Positions 1 through 11,725 of a DNA stretch of 64,000 nucleotides are shown here, one piece after another. The notes under the pieces are model-generated. The model saw only the letters and a program-made list of their open reading frames with translations, was not told the origin of the DNA and searched no databases. The stretch's first letter is position 1. Each line of letters starts with the position of its first letter. The translations under genes were made by a program, and so were the position numbers. Source of the stretch: Cristatella mucedo. Lineage: Eukaryota > Bryozoa > Phylactolaemata > Cristatellidae. Location: assembly GCA_009760855.2 (NCBI GenBank), contig WPIO01000118.1, forward strand, positions 1-64,000, written 5' to 3'.

Positions 1-27
1 CCCCCCTCCCCCCCTCCCCCCCCCCCC
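1..27. repeat. Poly-C tract at window edge
   Basis: C-rich homopolymer-like run broken by two T residues. No other information is visible. Confidence 0.9.
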
Positions 28-267
28 GTGCCGGGGCCCATTCAGTGTAATTTGCATGCAAGCGAATGGCTCTGTGGTGCACAAGTTGGACTGCTCACGA
101 GAGCCGATGGGGATGGGCCTCTCACGAGGCACTCAGGGTACCCTGCTGATGTGGCCGGGCTCGTAGCTCGGATGTGGCCCGGCTCTTAGCTCGGGTGCTC
201 CGGTATGCAAATATTGAGGAAGTTGTGTATTCGTTCTCTGCTCTGGCCTACCGATCGAAAATCGGTC

Positions 268-410
268 CCAACCAGGCTTCGCATTGTACCACCAGCTCAT
301 CAGACTGAAGTCGTTTATGTGTGCCTCTAACCAACCTCAAATTCTTTGGAGACCGTGGTTTTGGTTTGCATACTCCGAAAGCCTGGAACTCATCCCGACT
401 GATGTCACAC
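268..410 (+). mobile_element. LINE-A fragment, RT C-terminal end
   Basis: The DNA aligns by eye with the C-terminal coding end of the LINE-A family (compare the 26.7 and 62.5 kb copies, opposite strand). It reads ...FFGDRGF... and KAWNS with frame damage. This is a short, old, 5'- and 3'-truncated piece. Confidence 0.7.
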
Positions 411-1328
411 ACAACACCTCCCCCCCCGACGTTGTACTATTTATAAAAAAAAGCTTATTGCCCTACCTTTTCCTCGAAGCATTTGCTCTATCGGCGTGAA
501 TTGACCTTTGTGGATTTATCTGTGAGTTATCTGTTTAGCTGACAATCGGCATCTTTTAACCAACCAATTGGCATGCTATTTTTCTAGTTCTATGGTGCTC
601 AAAAATGCCGTATTGTAATTATTATATCGTTGCAATATTTTTACAAAAATTTAGCTGCTTTGAAATTATTTATTGCACAGAAAACCTGTGCTAGACCTAA
701 AAAATTATGCGACCGAAGGCTGGTGGAAATAGTACTTCCAAGCAGGACTAAGGAGAGAGTAGAAGCAGCTCCAATGCACGTATGGATGCAGGCAATAGCA
801 GAGCACTGCTAGAGTCAATCCTGCCCCCTACCTCGACGATAATTCCTTGGTGCTTTCGTCTTGACATCCGGCTTATTTTTAGATCTCATTCCAAAGAGGC
901 TTAGCACGAGAGTGATTAATGATCACATTAGCAATCTTTATATAAGACCTAAGTCTGACATTATCATACATCTGATTTTGAAGAGTCATAAATTCAGGAA
1001 CCGATATGAAGCTCTACCGACTGTCAAGATCCAAATTTCTTAGCAGTTTTCAGCGTTTCAGTATCTCCCCCCTGATCCGTCGTTCAGGCAGCATCCTGGG
1101 TGTCTTTGCCACGGCACGACTGCCCCCATGAGGTTATCAGCAACTTTAAAGTGTCAAAGCCGAATTATCTGCTTGCACTATCATTGAGGATGTGAGTTTG
1201 GCCATACAGCAAGAAACGTGTGGCCCATAAACACCTACACTTACTGCCATAGGCATTTAGCATACCACAAAATCAGGAGTTCGTGCGAACCTTTGCTAGA
1301 CTTGACGACGAAAGCCCCTTGAACTTAA

Positions 1329-1330
<2 letters not shown>
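411..1330. other. Non-coding stretch, nothing recognised
   Basis: Only short ORFs without coding character occur here. I found no repeat family and no convincing exon. It may be an intron or upstream flank of the PDZ gene. Confidence 0.5.

Positions 1331-1368
<38 letters not shown>
1331..1368. repeat. (AT)19 microsatellite
   Basis: Perfect AT dinucleotide run. Confidence 0.97.
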
Positions 1369-1373
<5 letters not shown>

Positions 1374-1860
1374 ACATATGTCGTGTATCTTTTCTTCACG
1401 GAAGCTCACCTGTTTAGCTAGACGTGGCTTTATTGCAAAAGCAGTAAGTAATAGCAGAAAACATTCTCACACTCCGACAAAGCAAATCAAACATTTCGCA
1501 AAATACTTTGCTATATCTTGCTGGTGAGATCCGATAGGTCGAGGATTGGCTAAAGCTGGGTTACCGACACTCCTTGCTCATGTCATGCCCTCTACCTACT
1601 AGTTGCTCTCAAGTCCACGTGAGCCATTCCTGTTCATGCCTACACAGTAATAGCCCTCTCCCTCCCCCTGCAGGAGACCTTGCTGGTTGTGAAGCCGGAG
1701 ACCCGATTAATCCACGGTGTACAAGCTGAGTCGCCTTACTCGGGTCTTGAAGCCTTGTTAAATTTAGTTGTTTTCCTTTCTTTAATTTTTAACTAAGATA
1801 AACTTGCGAGAAGGAAAATCGAGCTCAGTGGACCTTTTTAGCTCCAAAATATGACACCGA
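1369..1860. other. Non-coding stretch, nothing recognised
   Basis: No ORF, repeat family or exon that I can support between the AT run and the LINE-B fragment. Confidence 0.5.
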
Positions 1861-2170
1861 GTAACACTCGAAATCATCCACCAGTGGAAAGTGTCTTACC
1901 CAACGACGTCTTCTCTCGTGCTACCGACTGTGGCGCATCCTTTCCAGCCGTTCTGAGCTGCTACTTTCATGCTGCTCACTCACTTCCTGAGCTGCCCTCC
2001 TCATCAAGTTATGCTTCTCACTTTCTCTTTGGAGCGTGAGATGAAGTACGTTGGCTACCGAATGCGTGATGAAAGCCACTTGGGCTTTGAGTGTGCTATA
2101 GAAAACTCTCATGCATAACACCCACATAGTCTTTCTGGCTTTGTGGAATTACAGATGGAGATACAGAGAT
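1861..2170 (+). mobile_element. LINE-B 3' fragment
   Basis: Shares the block ending GTTGGCTACCGAATGCGT, then a conserved run through the end of the element, with copies at 15.7, 30.6 and 56.7 kb. It ends in an imperfect short-repeat tail (GGAGATACAGAGATACAG), where other copies have (TTACA)n. It is diverged and 5'-truncated. Confidence 0.75.
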
Positions 2171-2927
<757 letters not shown>

Positions 2928-2989
2928 GCCTCAGTTTGACTGACACTGATGACATTGCAGCCATTCGCTGCGATCTTTGAAAGAAGTAA

Positions 2990-3122
2990 GGTCCTTGCTC
3001 TTCACCGTGTAGGTCGTGGGTTCTACGCCTGCAATTAGGGATTCTTTCTCCCTCTGCAAGCAGTGGTGATAGCCGGTAAGGCTCTTCTGCCGCGACACAA
3101 ATGAGGCTGTTGAATCAGCTAA
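2990..3122 (+). mobile_element. SINE1 copy, tRNA-derived, head truncated
   Basis: Begins in the B-box part (GTAGGTCGTGGGTTCTACGC) and continues through the family body (GTGATAGCCGGTAAGGCTC) to the end block GAGGCTGTTGAATCAGCT. The B box is mutated, so the copy is old. Confidence 0.8.
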
Positions 3123-3373
3123 CCCTTAACTTTATAGATTCGTGTCGTCGCCGAGAAACTTGTTTTGCAAGGTTGCAATTTTAAAACAATAATCGATGGG
3201 CTACTTGCATCTTGTGTGACCTCTACTGACCCAGCTGGTAGAACATTGCCATAGCAGAAGCAGCGAGACTCAGTTTAACCAGTTTACATCTCGGCTTTGC
3301 CTTTGTTGAATGTGAACCGTACCTCGGCCTGTCGCCTAGACTTGATTTAGTAACTATGCCGTGACATTTTCAG

Positions 3374-3712
3374 GTGACAGAATCATGTCTTTGACTATTT
3401 CCACTGAAAACATGGCATATGAGGATGCACTGGCATTGCTGAGCTATGCCACGCCTTACCGCGTCACTGTTCAGCTTCTCAAACACGGCAGCAGCATTGC
3501 TGCTGGTGGCTCACGTGACACCAGGCTGCTGCGAAAAAAGGACAGAGACAGCATGGCCACAGCCGCAACTCGCGACACGAGCGCCGGCAGTGCTGGCATG
3601 CAGCCGCTTAGGCATCCGGCGTTCTTCGGAAGGAGCCAGTCCATGGATGAGAGCCTAGTGAACAGCTGCCTGCCGAGACCCGGGCGCTCGATGCCACTGC
3701 TCATGTCGTTGG
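3374..3712 (+). CDS. PDZ protein gene, internal exon a (end of PDZ domain)
   Basis: This is the first recognisable exon of a plus-strand gene. It is bounded by acceptor TTTTCAG and donor G|GTGAGT, and enters and leaves in phase 1. The first ~38 residues look like the second half of a PDZ domain: a GDRI turn, a YEDALALLSYA helix and a YRVTVQLLK strand. PDZ domains bind C-terminal peptides of partner proteins at membranes or the cytoskeleton. The rest is basic and Ser-rich (KKDRDS, RSQSMDES). The first half of the domain must lie on an upstream exon that I could not find, so the gene probably begins left of the window. The pattern vaguely recalls PDZ domains of AHNAK/periaxin-type proteins, but that is only an impression. 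Confidence 0.72.
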
Positions 3713-3953
3713 GTGAGTGAGTGCCAAAAGCTGCTGCACACCGTCTGGAACAGCTCAGTATGCTCAGTATTGTGCACACTCATGTCTGTGGCTGTGTCTG
3801 CTCTGCTTTGGTTTCTGCGTCCGTGCCCACTGGCATGTCACGCCTTCCATAGTCAACCGTCCACGAAATGACCATCGAAGAGAAGGTGAAATGTCATCCA
3901 ACAGGCTTCTTTGATGAGAGTACAGTTCATTCGTTTTCCATCCATCTCTCTCC

Positions 3954-3959
<6 letters not shown>

Positions 3960-4012
<53 letters not shown>
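3960..4012. repeat. (CT)n microsatellite
   Basis: Near-perfect CT run, flanked to ~4110 by imperfect pyrimidine-rich sequence. It creates artefactual Arg/Glu and Ser/Leu open frames. Confidence 0.95.
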
Positions 4013-4016
<4 letters not shown>

Positions 4017-5615
4017 TCTCTCTCGCTCTTTCTCTCTTCCTTCCCCTCCCTCCTTTGCTCTCTAACTTCCTACCTCCCCTCCTTGCGTTCTTCCCCTCTC
4101 TCTCTCTCTCACTCTCACCAGACGTGAGCTCGTATATCAAAGCCAGAGACTGTTGCTTTCTGTTTTTTAACCTAAGCAGTCTCCATCCATACTTCAGCAA
4201 GGCTGCAACTAAATAGCTGTTGTGCACTTGTTGTTGCTTTTCCCTATAACGCTCTGCAAATCTGTCCAGCTGTCGATGAAATGCCATGCTATACAGCAGA
4301 CGCAAGAAGATGTGGAGCAGAAATTGGAAAACTTTCAAGCTCGTAGTGAAGATCAGCTGAAAAAAGTATCTGAATCGGCTTCAGGGGCAGAGTAGGTATG
4401 CAAGGCAAGATTTGAAGATTAAAAATTAAACTTGACTGGCACCCATATGACCGAACGGACGCTACAGGTGGGACAATTTTTGAGGCAGCCCTGTTAGAAG
4501 AGAATTTGAAGATCAGAATGCGCATTTGAAGTGGCTTGGCTTCACAGCAAGAGCTTCAGCTGCAGCAACTGATTCGCCCTTGGAATGCAATCTTCAGCGG
4601 TATAGGAGCATCTGTCTACAACAGAATTTAAGAGAATGAAAGGGCCGTGAACCTACTTAGCACGACTAAGCCAACTGATTCAGTCAAAAATTGTGCTATT
4701 CGTGTTTGAAAAACGTGAGCTACTTTATATCTGCCCAATTACTGTGCCAAGCGAGCTGGTACTCAAAAGTTGTCACCTCACTGGTGGCTCACTTGTGTTA
4801 GCTTGCCAATGCAGACTAATGCGTTCAAGGGAGAAGCCAGGATTTACAGGTTGGGGCCAAGGTTTAGGTTTGGGGCCAATGCCCCCAAGGCCTGGAAAAA
4901 TTTGCCCCAGGATATAGGTACTTTCCTCAATCCATGGGGGTGATCGCCCCCTGCCCCCTGGCTCCGCCATTGTATGCATGTGTTGTATGTACTGAATGCC
5001 ACCCATCGACACCGAATAATGAAGGCCGATATTACAATTGACCCTTAGCTGCTTTGAACAGCTATCTCTCTTAAAATATATACATATGTGTGTGTTTAAA
5101 CATACACGTGTCTCAATATGTATAATTTTTAAACGTGCATAGATCCCCAAGAGCAGTAGCCACTGCTGACTAGCAAGCCGGAGCTGATTTGTGTGAAGAG
5201 AGCCTGTGAAATGTGCATGCAAATATTCGTAGACAAATGCTCTCATAGTTGCAAGTGAAAATATATTGAAAATGTAATAGAAAATATAGAAAAATCATTA
5301 CAGGAAGCAAATTTTAAAAAAAATATTTTAAGGAAGTGCTAATAATGTTACTATCAAGCTAGAACGAACCTAATTATTCTCACTACGCCAAAATTAGCTT
5401 GATACTATTTTTTGTGTAATGCAGCAGTGACTTCCATTTATGGGATGCATGTATTGTCAAAACTGTATAGGTCGATTAAGGAAGAACTTCTAAATTGCCC
5501 ATCAGTAGGCGGGGCTCACCAGCCAGATCAGCGGACATTCACCTTGTCTTTACAAAGAAAAGTTGAATTTTTCTATGAATTTTCACGTGGAGCCTAGTGT
5601 GTATATATATATATA

Positions 5616-5696
5616 TAAACAGCAGATGTAAAGCGCCTAGAGAGAGATTAAGTTCTCTGAGGGCGCTTTATCAAGTGAATTATTATTATTATTATA
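5616..5696 (+). mobile_element. LINE-A/SINE2 3' tail fragment
   Basis: Only the last ~60 bp of the family (GTTCTCTGAGGGCGCTTTAT) and its (ATT)n tail are present. It is too short to tell whether LINE-A or SINE2 donated it. Confidence 0.75.

Positions 5697-5706
<10 letters not shown>

Positions 5707-5777
<71 letters not shown>
5707..5777. repeat. (GT)n microsatellite
   Basis: About 35 GT units directly downstream of the ATT/AT tail of the 5.6-kb retroelement fragment. The array may have grown from that tail. Confidence 0.96.
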
Positions 5778-5779
<2 letters not shown>

Positions 5780-5898
5780 CTTGTCCTTGTTTTGCCCAGT
5801 TTTTATGTAAACTATGAGCCTTACCTTTGAGGTGAAGTCACGTGATACGCATGCTTTACTCTCCATGTTCGTCACTTGATGCACCTCTTTATGTATAG

Positions 5899-6356
5899 GA
5901 CTTCCAGGATCTTCGCAGGCTAAGACCGTCATACCCCCTCCCAAGCCGAAGAGATCAATGGATTCGAGCCGTGTGGATGGCAGCAGCAGCAGTAGCAGCA
6001 GCAGCGGTGGCATCATGCCCACCACTGCTGCAACCAGTCGTCCAATGCAGCTCTTATCACCGCTGGAACCCGTTGCTGCCACAGCTGCCGCAGCTCGCTT
6101 GCATGAGGCGGCCGACATTGGTGTCGGAGGCAGCACTCCCATAGAGGAGCCACTGTCAACAGTCACGATTAAACCGGTATCCATGAGTGCCGATCGGCTT
6201 TTCTCGGTAGCCGACAGCCCAACTGCTCAGACGGCAGAATCGAGTCTGCTCGAGGACATCAATCGAGTCTTATCCCGAGAGCGGCATGAGCTAGCTCTCC
6301 CCTTGGAGAGACAGGAATCGTCTGCATCTATTGAGGACACTTCCCAGCCAGAAGAG
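5899..6356 (+). CDS. PDZ protein gene, internal exon b
   Basis: Acceptor TGTATAG and donor GAG|GTCAGT. The first two bases complete the Gly codon left by the previous exon (phase 1), and the exon ends in phase 0. The translation opens with a proline-rich basic stretch (VIPPPKPKRS) of the kind bound by SH3 domains. A run of about eight serines follows, then an Ala/Thr-rich linker and an acidic-basic C-terminal part (LLEDINRVLSRERHEL). It is largely low complexity, so disorder is likely. The donor is slightly non-consensus at position +3. The identification rests on phase continuity and coding character, not on a named domain. Confidence 0.68.
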
Positions 6357-8240
6357 GTCAGTTAAAAAACAACAGTTGAACACTAGCCAACTGCCAATCT
6401 TTCTCTGTGAGATGCAAGCTATTGCTGAGATCCAGCAATCGTGAGTTGGCCACTGCCTTATTAATGCTGTGTGCATGAGGCAATTAACGAGTGCGAATCT
6501 CAAGAATATTGTCTGTATACTAAGTTTCAAGTCTCAGCATTTGTGAATCTAGCCACCAAAAGTACCAGAAGTGTATAGGATGGGATAGATGCATTGCCAA
6601 CGGTGCATTTACAAGTAGAAATAGGGAAGTGCAAGAAGTAGGATTTAGAAAGGAAATATCGACAGATATTCACACAGAGTAAAAATGCCTGATCCTACTC
6701 CCCGAGTTATAGACCAAGAGAATTAGGGAGAATAGGTGTGTGCATGTGTGTGTGCACGTGCCTGCATGCGTGCGTGCGTGTGTGTTGACAGTGCCTGAGT
6801 ATGTACGCGCTTACATGTGTGACAGACAAGACAGACAGAAGCACAAACACACTGGGAGGGGTGTGAACAGGATAGCAGAGACCAGAGAGAGTAGGGGCAG
6901 ATTAAGGGATTTTAATGATAATAATAATACATTGTATGTGCCCTGTAATACTAAATCGCCTCATAAGCACTTTGCATTGGTTGCAAATGAAGCTTGTGGT
7001 TTAATTAGTGACAAAATGTCCAGTTGCAATGTGCTGAAGCCCACATGGGACAATTAACACGACAAAGCATATGCTGTGATGAGCATGTTGTTTTTAACTT
7101 TGCTTTAAATTTCATCAAGTCGGGGACGTTGGAATACTATTACTTAACTAGGTTCATGTTTGCATGCGTAAGAACTAATAGCATGCTCTGCAAATGGTTT
7201 GAGGTTGGTTAGAGGCACAGCTAAATGGACACATTTGCGGCAAGGACGGCAAGGGGGTGTCCCTGGGAGTAAGTACTTCTTATAGGTTAGCCAAAGCAAG
7301 AGGATGAATGGACCTAAACGTTAGGCTAGCAGTATAACTTGCAAAATTACAGCATGTGTAAGCAAATGAGAATGATTCATGCGGCTGAAGTGGTGTGTAG
7401 TATGAGTGCTTTCGCTTTGCACTCAGATGCAGAGAGGCTGATGAGAAACCTAGAGATGGACAAACTATGTACACCAGTACCAAGTTGGAAGCGTAGACTC
7501 TGGCAGGCAGATGCCAGGTAGCCAGATGGACAGTCAGGGGGCGTGTTATTGGAGATAGTGATAGGTGGTGCAGCAGATCAAGAAAGATTTCGTTCGAGCT
7601 AACTGTCTGGCATTACTAGCATGAAAACGAAAAAACAACCCAACAGTTCTATGTGCAATTCAGCCGATAACGAGGTTCATTTAAAAACGTGAGGACAAAA
7701 GTAATGGGTCGCCTTCGGCAGGTTACCAGCTACCCAAATTTGGCGCGCACCAGCCGAAGCCCGTTGATCGCATGGAAGGAGTGGCTGACCAAGGTAATAT
7801 GCAGCTCGTTGTACCTCTGAGGAAAGTTTTTGCCATGGAAACCTGGTGAGCCTTCCCTCTCAGAGGTCGATTAAAGGTGTCTTCACTGGTTGTGAATTTT
7901 ATGCCTAGACTTGGCCTATGGCTTCAGCGATGCTGAGCTGCTGCAGCACGTTTGGCTCAACTTGCCGATTTAGCCATTCCCAGTCCTTGATTCCTTGAGC
8001 TGTACCAAAAACTTGTGATATTACATTCAGGCTTAAGCTTATCTCTTTGGTATCCTGATGCTGTAGCTCTTCGATATTTTTTGAGCGATTCTTGTAGTGT
8101 ATATCAAGCAAAGCAGCAAAAAATATTGAGCTGAGCTATATAGCCATATCACTGCAATAATTAACGAATTGCTTGAGCTCGGTGGGAGGAAGCACCTGGT
8201 TTGTTCCTCGGTAATCGATAAGCAAACTGGGTAATTACAG
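6357..8240. other. Intron b of the PDZ gene
   Basis: Contains a GT-rich stretch at ~6.74-6.80 kb and an old LINE-A tail fragment. The rest shows nothing I can assign. It ends in acceptor GTAATTACAG. Confidence 0.65.
6917..7140 (-). mobile_element. LINE-A 3' UTR fragment, old
   Basis: An AAT-type tail (AATGATAATAATAATAC) is followed by a diverged version of the LINE-A 3' UTR in antisense. The GGTTGCAAATGAAGC and CATCAAGTCGGGGA blocks match the order seen at 57.7 and 8.8 kb. Divergence is high. Confidence 0.6.
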
Positions 8241-8549
8241 ACCATGTACGGAGAGGGTGAAGAGGTTCCCGATGAACTCTACTACGACTGGGAAGTTTAT
8301 AGCAACGTCAGCACAGAACAGGTCGATTCTGCGGTTGCCTACATCCGGCCGCAAGGCAGCCCTCCACCTGCCTATGCGACCACCAACATAGCCAGCCGCT
8401 CTCAGCTGCAGCCCGCAGCCACGGCTGCTGCGGCTGCTGACGTCCAAAAAGCAGCAACAACAGCAGCAGCTCACCAAGGGCAGCAAGTCGGAGGTGAAAT
8501 CCATGCTGGAGATCTGTTGCTGTCAACTATAGATGTCAGCATGCCCCTG
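8241..8549 (+). CDS. PDZ protein gene, internal exon c (PPxY motif)
   Basis: A 103-codon phase-0/phase-0 exon between acceptor GTAATTACAG and donor CTG|GTACGT. It starts TMYGEGEEVPDELYYDW, an acidic and aromatic segment. About 40 residues in comes SPPPAY, which fits the PPxY consensus bound by WW domains (for example Nedd4-type ligases or YAP). The rest is Ala/Gln-rich, ending in GDLLLSTIDVSMPL. This supports a scaffold or adaptor role. WW binding is inferred from the motif alone. Confidence 0.68.
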
Positions 8550-8846
8550 GTACGTACTCTTCGGCTGCACCACAAAGCACTGCTTTCTCTCATTGGGTCG
8601 GCAGTCTGCTGAGCTGCAGGCCGGCGGCGCAGCAGCTCAGCAGAAAGCACTTTGAATCGTTAATGTGAAATTGACATTCGCAACATTACTTCACTGTTGA
8701 CCGGTTCTGTGCACTTGCTAGTCGCAACTAACAACCTAGCTGCAGCATTTACATCGTGTGGCCTAGGAGTAAAGCTGTAGCTGCACAAATGCTGCAAGAA
8801 TAATTATTTATATATCATCGTAAGAAAATCATGTTATTCTGGAGGA

Positions 8847-9091
8847 ATAATAATAATAATATGATAGTAATGATACATTTGTTATAACGCCCTCAGAGAA
8901 CCCAAACTCTTTCTGGGCACTTTACATTTGCTGCAAATGAAGCATGATCGAATGGGTAGTGGTAGCATGCTCAATTACAACAAGCATAACATGGTTAGAG
9001 GTGACATGCTCAGGGTCAGCATGCAGCTATGGTTTGTGGCAGCATGCACAGTGTCGACACGAATAAGCACACAAAGAACTGATCATTTTGG
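8847..9091 (-). mobile_element. LINE-A 3' UTR fragment, part 1 (split by SINE1)
   Basis: Starts with the (AATAATAAT) tail and runs through the antisense 3' UTR (CCCTCAGAGAAC, GGTGACATGC, AGCATGCACAGTGTC). It stops where SINE1 begins and resumes after it at 9259. Confidence 0.8.
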
Positions 9092-9258
9092 TGAGCCGTG
9101 ATGGCACACTAGGTAAGGTGGTTGCTTTCACGACCTCGGTCCCGAGGTCGTGGGTTCGAATCCTGCAGTGGGAGATCCTTTATCGCTGCTGCAAGGGTTG
9201 GTGATAGCCATAAAGGCTCTTCTGTCCCTACACAAAAGAGGCTGTTAGATCAACTACT
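9092..9258 (+). mobile_element. SINE1 copy, near full length, nested in LINE-A
   Basis: tRNA-like head GTGATGGCACACTAGG (A-box region), a palindromic stem CACGACCTCGG/CCGAGGTCGTG, B box GGTTCGAATCC, then the body (GTGATAGCC, GGCTCTTCTG) and the end block AGGCTGTTAGATCA. It interrupts LINE-A sequence on both sides, so it inserted later than that LINE copy. Confidence 0.85.
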
Positions 9259-9420
9259 ATTTACTTATTTATGTGGACCCACTAAATGTTTAGATAATTA
9301 GATGCGTTTTTAACTTCTTTCTAAATGTGGTCAAGTCATCAGGGGATGTCTTGACATCATTCGGAAGTGGGGATCCATTTACGAGATTAGGGAAGTAAGT
9401 CAAACGAAAGCTAGATCGAT
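9259..9420 (-). mobile_element. LINE-A fragment, part 2 (RT C-terminus)
   Basis: Continues the interrupted LINE-A copy (GACCCACTAAATG, TTTCTAAATGTGGTCAAGTC) into the antisense coding end, with mutations. It fades out around 9.4 kb. Confidence 0.75.
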
Positions 9421-9944
9421 TACCCAGGCAATATGCCATGCTGCAGCTGCATGGTTATAGCAGGCTTGCACAAGACTTGCACAAGAGGTTAAAGATTTCA
9501 TTGAGAAGAGCGCTTTTGCCGCCAGTCTTCACGTTTGATCCCTGTCCAGCCAACCGCTGTGGCTGGCTTTAAAGACCTTACTGGCTCTCTAGTTCTGCCT
9601 ATTTCTGGACTTAAGTAATGCAACATTGGCTGGCCCTACCAAAACAGCCATTAAGCCTGCGCATCTGGGATGAATATGGCTGCTAGGCTTGTCAACTAAT
9701 CCAAAAGATTTAGCCAAGCAATCTCCTTTTCGGAAGGAATGGCAATGGCTTCCGGTATATCAATGGATGCAGAGCGCATTTCTTACTCTAACTCACAAGG
9801 CTTGCCGTAGCAGGGCTCAGTCGTGCCTATCTGAGCTGATGCACCAGCTTTAGCTTCCTTGTTCCCCTTATGGTCCTCTATGGACACTAGATAAGCTGCT
9901 CTATTCTTTTGCTGAAAGCCTATTTGTGACAGATGCATCTGCTC

Positions 9945-10215
9945 TGCTGCTCTTATACTATGGAACTCGCGCACAATTCTTGTGCAACAGCATCTCCTCG
10001 CCAGCTGCCCACTCCTGCCTTCCTGCCGTCCTTCGCTACGACTTCCATTCTACTTCCTCGACAGCTTTCCGGACTCAGCTGTGGATCTCACTTTCTCTTT
10101 GTTGCACGAGATGAGGTCTGTTGGCTGCAGTATGCCCTAGCCACTTATGCATGAAATGCCTTATAGAAAACTCTACAGCATAACACTAACCTGGTCTTCG
10201 TGGCTGTGGAGAGAG
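9945..10215 (+). mobile_element. LINE-B 3' fragment
   Basis: Carries the ACTATGGAACTCGCGCACA stretch (RLWNS region of RT) through CTTTCTCTTTGTTGC and GAAAACTC to the element end. Where other copies have TTACA repeats this one ends in (GA)n. Confidence 0.75.
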
Positions 10216-10727
10216 AGAGAGAGAGACAGAGATATGTACTGTTACAAACTCGCTGTAGCAGCTTCTGAACTATTGTCACGAGGCCAAAGCACAGCACTGG
10301 TACTGCACTTGTCCTTGCCGACGAATGACAAATACTACAAGTCATCTGGCTGTGGTAACATGCCTACGCTTCACACTTAGGTACTTAAAAACAGTAAGGG
10401 AGAGGCTCAACTAATGACAAGCTAGATTAAGTGGAGGTGAATGACACCAGGGTAGCCTACAAAAAGTTGCCATTCTTTATAGTCTACAGTGTTGACGGTT
10501 GGAATCGTTGCTGCCACAAAATGGGGCCAAAAATGATGGCCGGTGTTACCTGTCCTGAAAGCCGGGTAAGAGCTCCGACTAGCCAGGACAGGGGCCGACA
10601 AGTGGCCGGACACTGTAGGCTGAGCCCACTGAATACACTGTGCTACTGCCCATGCGATTGCCTAAGCTGGATGTCGCCAAGGAGGTTTAGGATTAGCTGG
10701 CCTGGCCCATCCCACCCTCATTGCCTA

Positions 10728-10866
10728 CTAGCAAGTGGTAGTGATAGCCGTTAAGGCTCTTCTGCCACTGTACAAATGAAGCTGTTAAATCAGCTAATAC
10801 GCCGTTTAAGGGCTCTTCTGCCACTGTACAAATGAAGCTGTTAAATCAGCTAATACGCCGTTTAAG
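10728..10866 (+). mobile_element. SINE1 3' half with exact tandem duplication
   Basis: SINE1 body from GCAAGTGGTAGTGATAGCC onward. The 56-bp segment 10755-10810 is repeated without a visible mismatch at 10811-10866, giving two SINE1 ends in tandem. The duplication must be recent. Confidence 0.85.
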
Positions 10867-10925
10867 GGCGTGTACTGCTAGCCAATGTCCTTCAGCCTTA
10901 CTGCGATCGGCTGCCTCTTGTGTGG

Positions 10926-11075
10926 TAAAGGTCAGCTGATTCAACAGGCTTATTTATATAGCAGCATAAGATCCGTGGCTGCTATCATTCCAGCTCACAG
11001 CGGGCAAGAAGAAAGCATTGCATGCCCACTATGACACGAACCCACGACGTGGCTCGTGAAGAGTAAGCACAAGCC
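10926..11075 (-). mobile_element. SINE1 copy, diverged
   Basis: Antisense order of SINE1 blocks: GCTGATTCAACAGGCTT, AGCAGCATAAGAT, CTATCATTCC and AACCCACGACGTGG. Old and partly scrambled. Confidence 0.6.
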
Positions 11076-11335
11076 ACGACCGGCCGCTGCTGATGCTTGG
11101 TCATCTCCTCTGCTAAATCCCAGCTTATCCTTGATTTCTATGCTTCAGCCAGCAGTGGCACCTCGAAAATAGACACTCGCCTGAAGTTTGCTAGCACTAG
11201 GCGATTATTGCAGCCTTCTACTACCGGAGATACGGATATACGGTTACTGTTGAACAGCTAGCCAAAACGGCACTCGCATTTTTAAAGAAAATAACTATAG
11301 ACGAGCAGGGCAATGAAAAATGAACCTTGTTGTCC

Positions 11336-11336
<1 letters not shown>

Positions 11337-11368
<32 letters not shown>

Positions 11369-11440
11369 TATGTGTATAGCACCCTCGAAGTACTTAATCT
11401 CTTTCTAGGCACTTTACATACAGTTAGTTTGTGCAAACAA
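11337..11440 (-). mobile_element. LINE-A 3' tail fragment
   Basis: A (AAT)n tail of about ten units followed by the antisense family end (TATAGCACCCTCGAAGTAC, TCTCTTTCTAGGCACTTTAC). About 100 bp, severely 5'-truncated. Confidence 0.8.
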
Positions 11441-11725
11441 ACGAGCAGAATCCTTTAGAAGAGTCTTAATCGATCCAAGTAGTCAGACGTCATGCTGCAC
11501 TATCGCATGGCGCCAAGCTTATCTTTTTATCAAGTCCACGATTGCCATCGGGTTACGTCGTCTTTGGCTGAGTACCTATTGTCCTCACTTTTGTTCGAGC
11601 AGCTGCTGATAGAGTCGCATCGTGGCAGAGAGACAAGTGAGCAGAGAGACAAGTCAATATGCGCGCTACTAAAACGGTACATAACTGATGGGCTCAGCGG
11701 TTGCTCACGGTTGCACTTTCTTCAG

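Larger units (their letters stand above)
3713..5898. other. Intron a of the PDZ gene
   Basis: Runs from donor GTGAGT to acceptor TGTATAG. It holds a CT microsatellite, a (GT)n array behind a retroelement tail, and near 4.85-4.97 kb a C/G-run-rich segment resembling one at 45.85 kb. No coding exon was seen inside. Confidence 0.7.
8550..11725. other. Intron c of the PDZ gene
   Basis: A repeat-filled intron with a LINE-A fragment split by SINE1, a LINE-B end, two more SINE1 pieces and another LINE-A tail. Outside these nothing coding was seen. It ends with acceptor CACTTTCTTCAG. Confidence 0.65.

Noticed and set aside
4810-4990. C/G-run-rich segment resembling one at 45.85-45.92 kb as a transposon pair
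   Set aside because: Similarity is limited to C/G runs and a GGCAGAGCCAG/GGCGGAGCCAG word; too little to define a family.
9092-9258. tRNA gene (A- and B-box-like sequence)
   Set aside because: Many dispersed copies with the same long 3' extension show it is a tRNA-derived SINE; the head does not fold as a normal cloverleaf because of the 11-bp palindrome.
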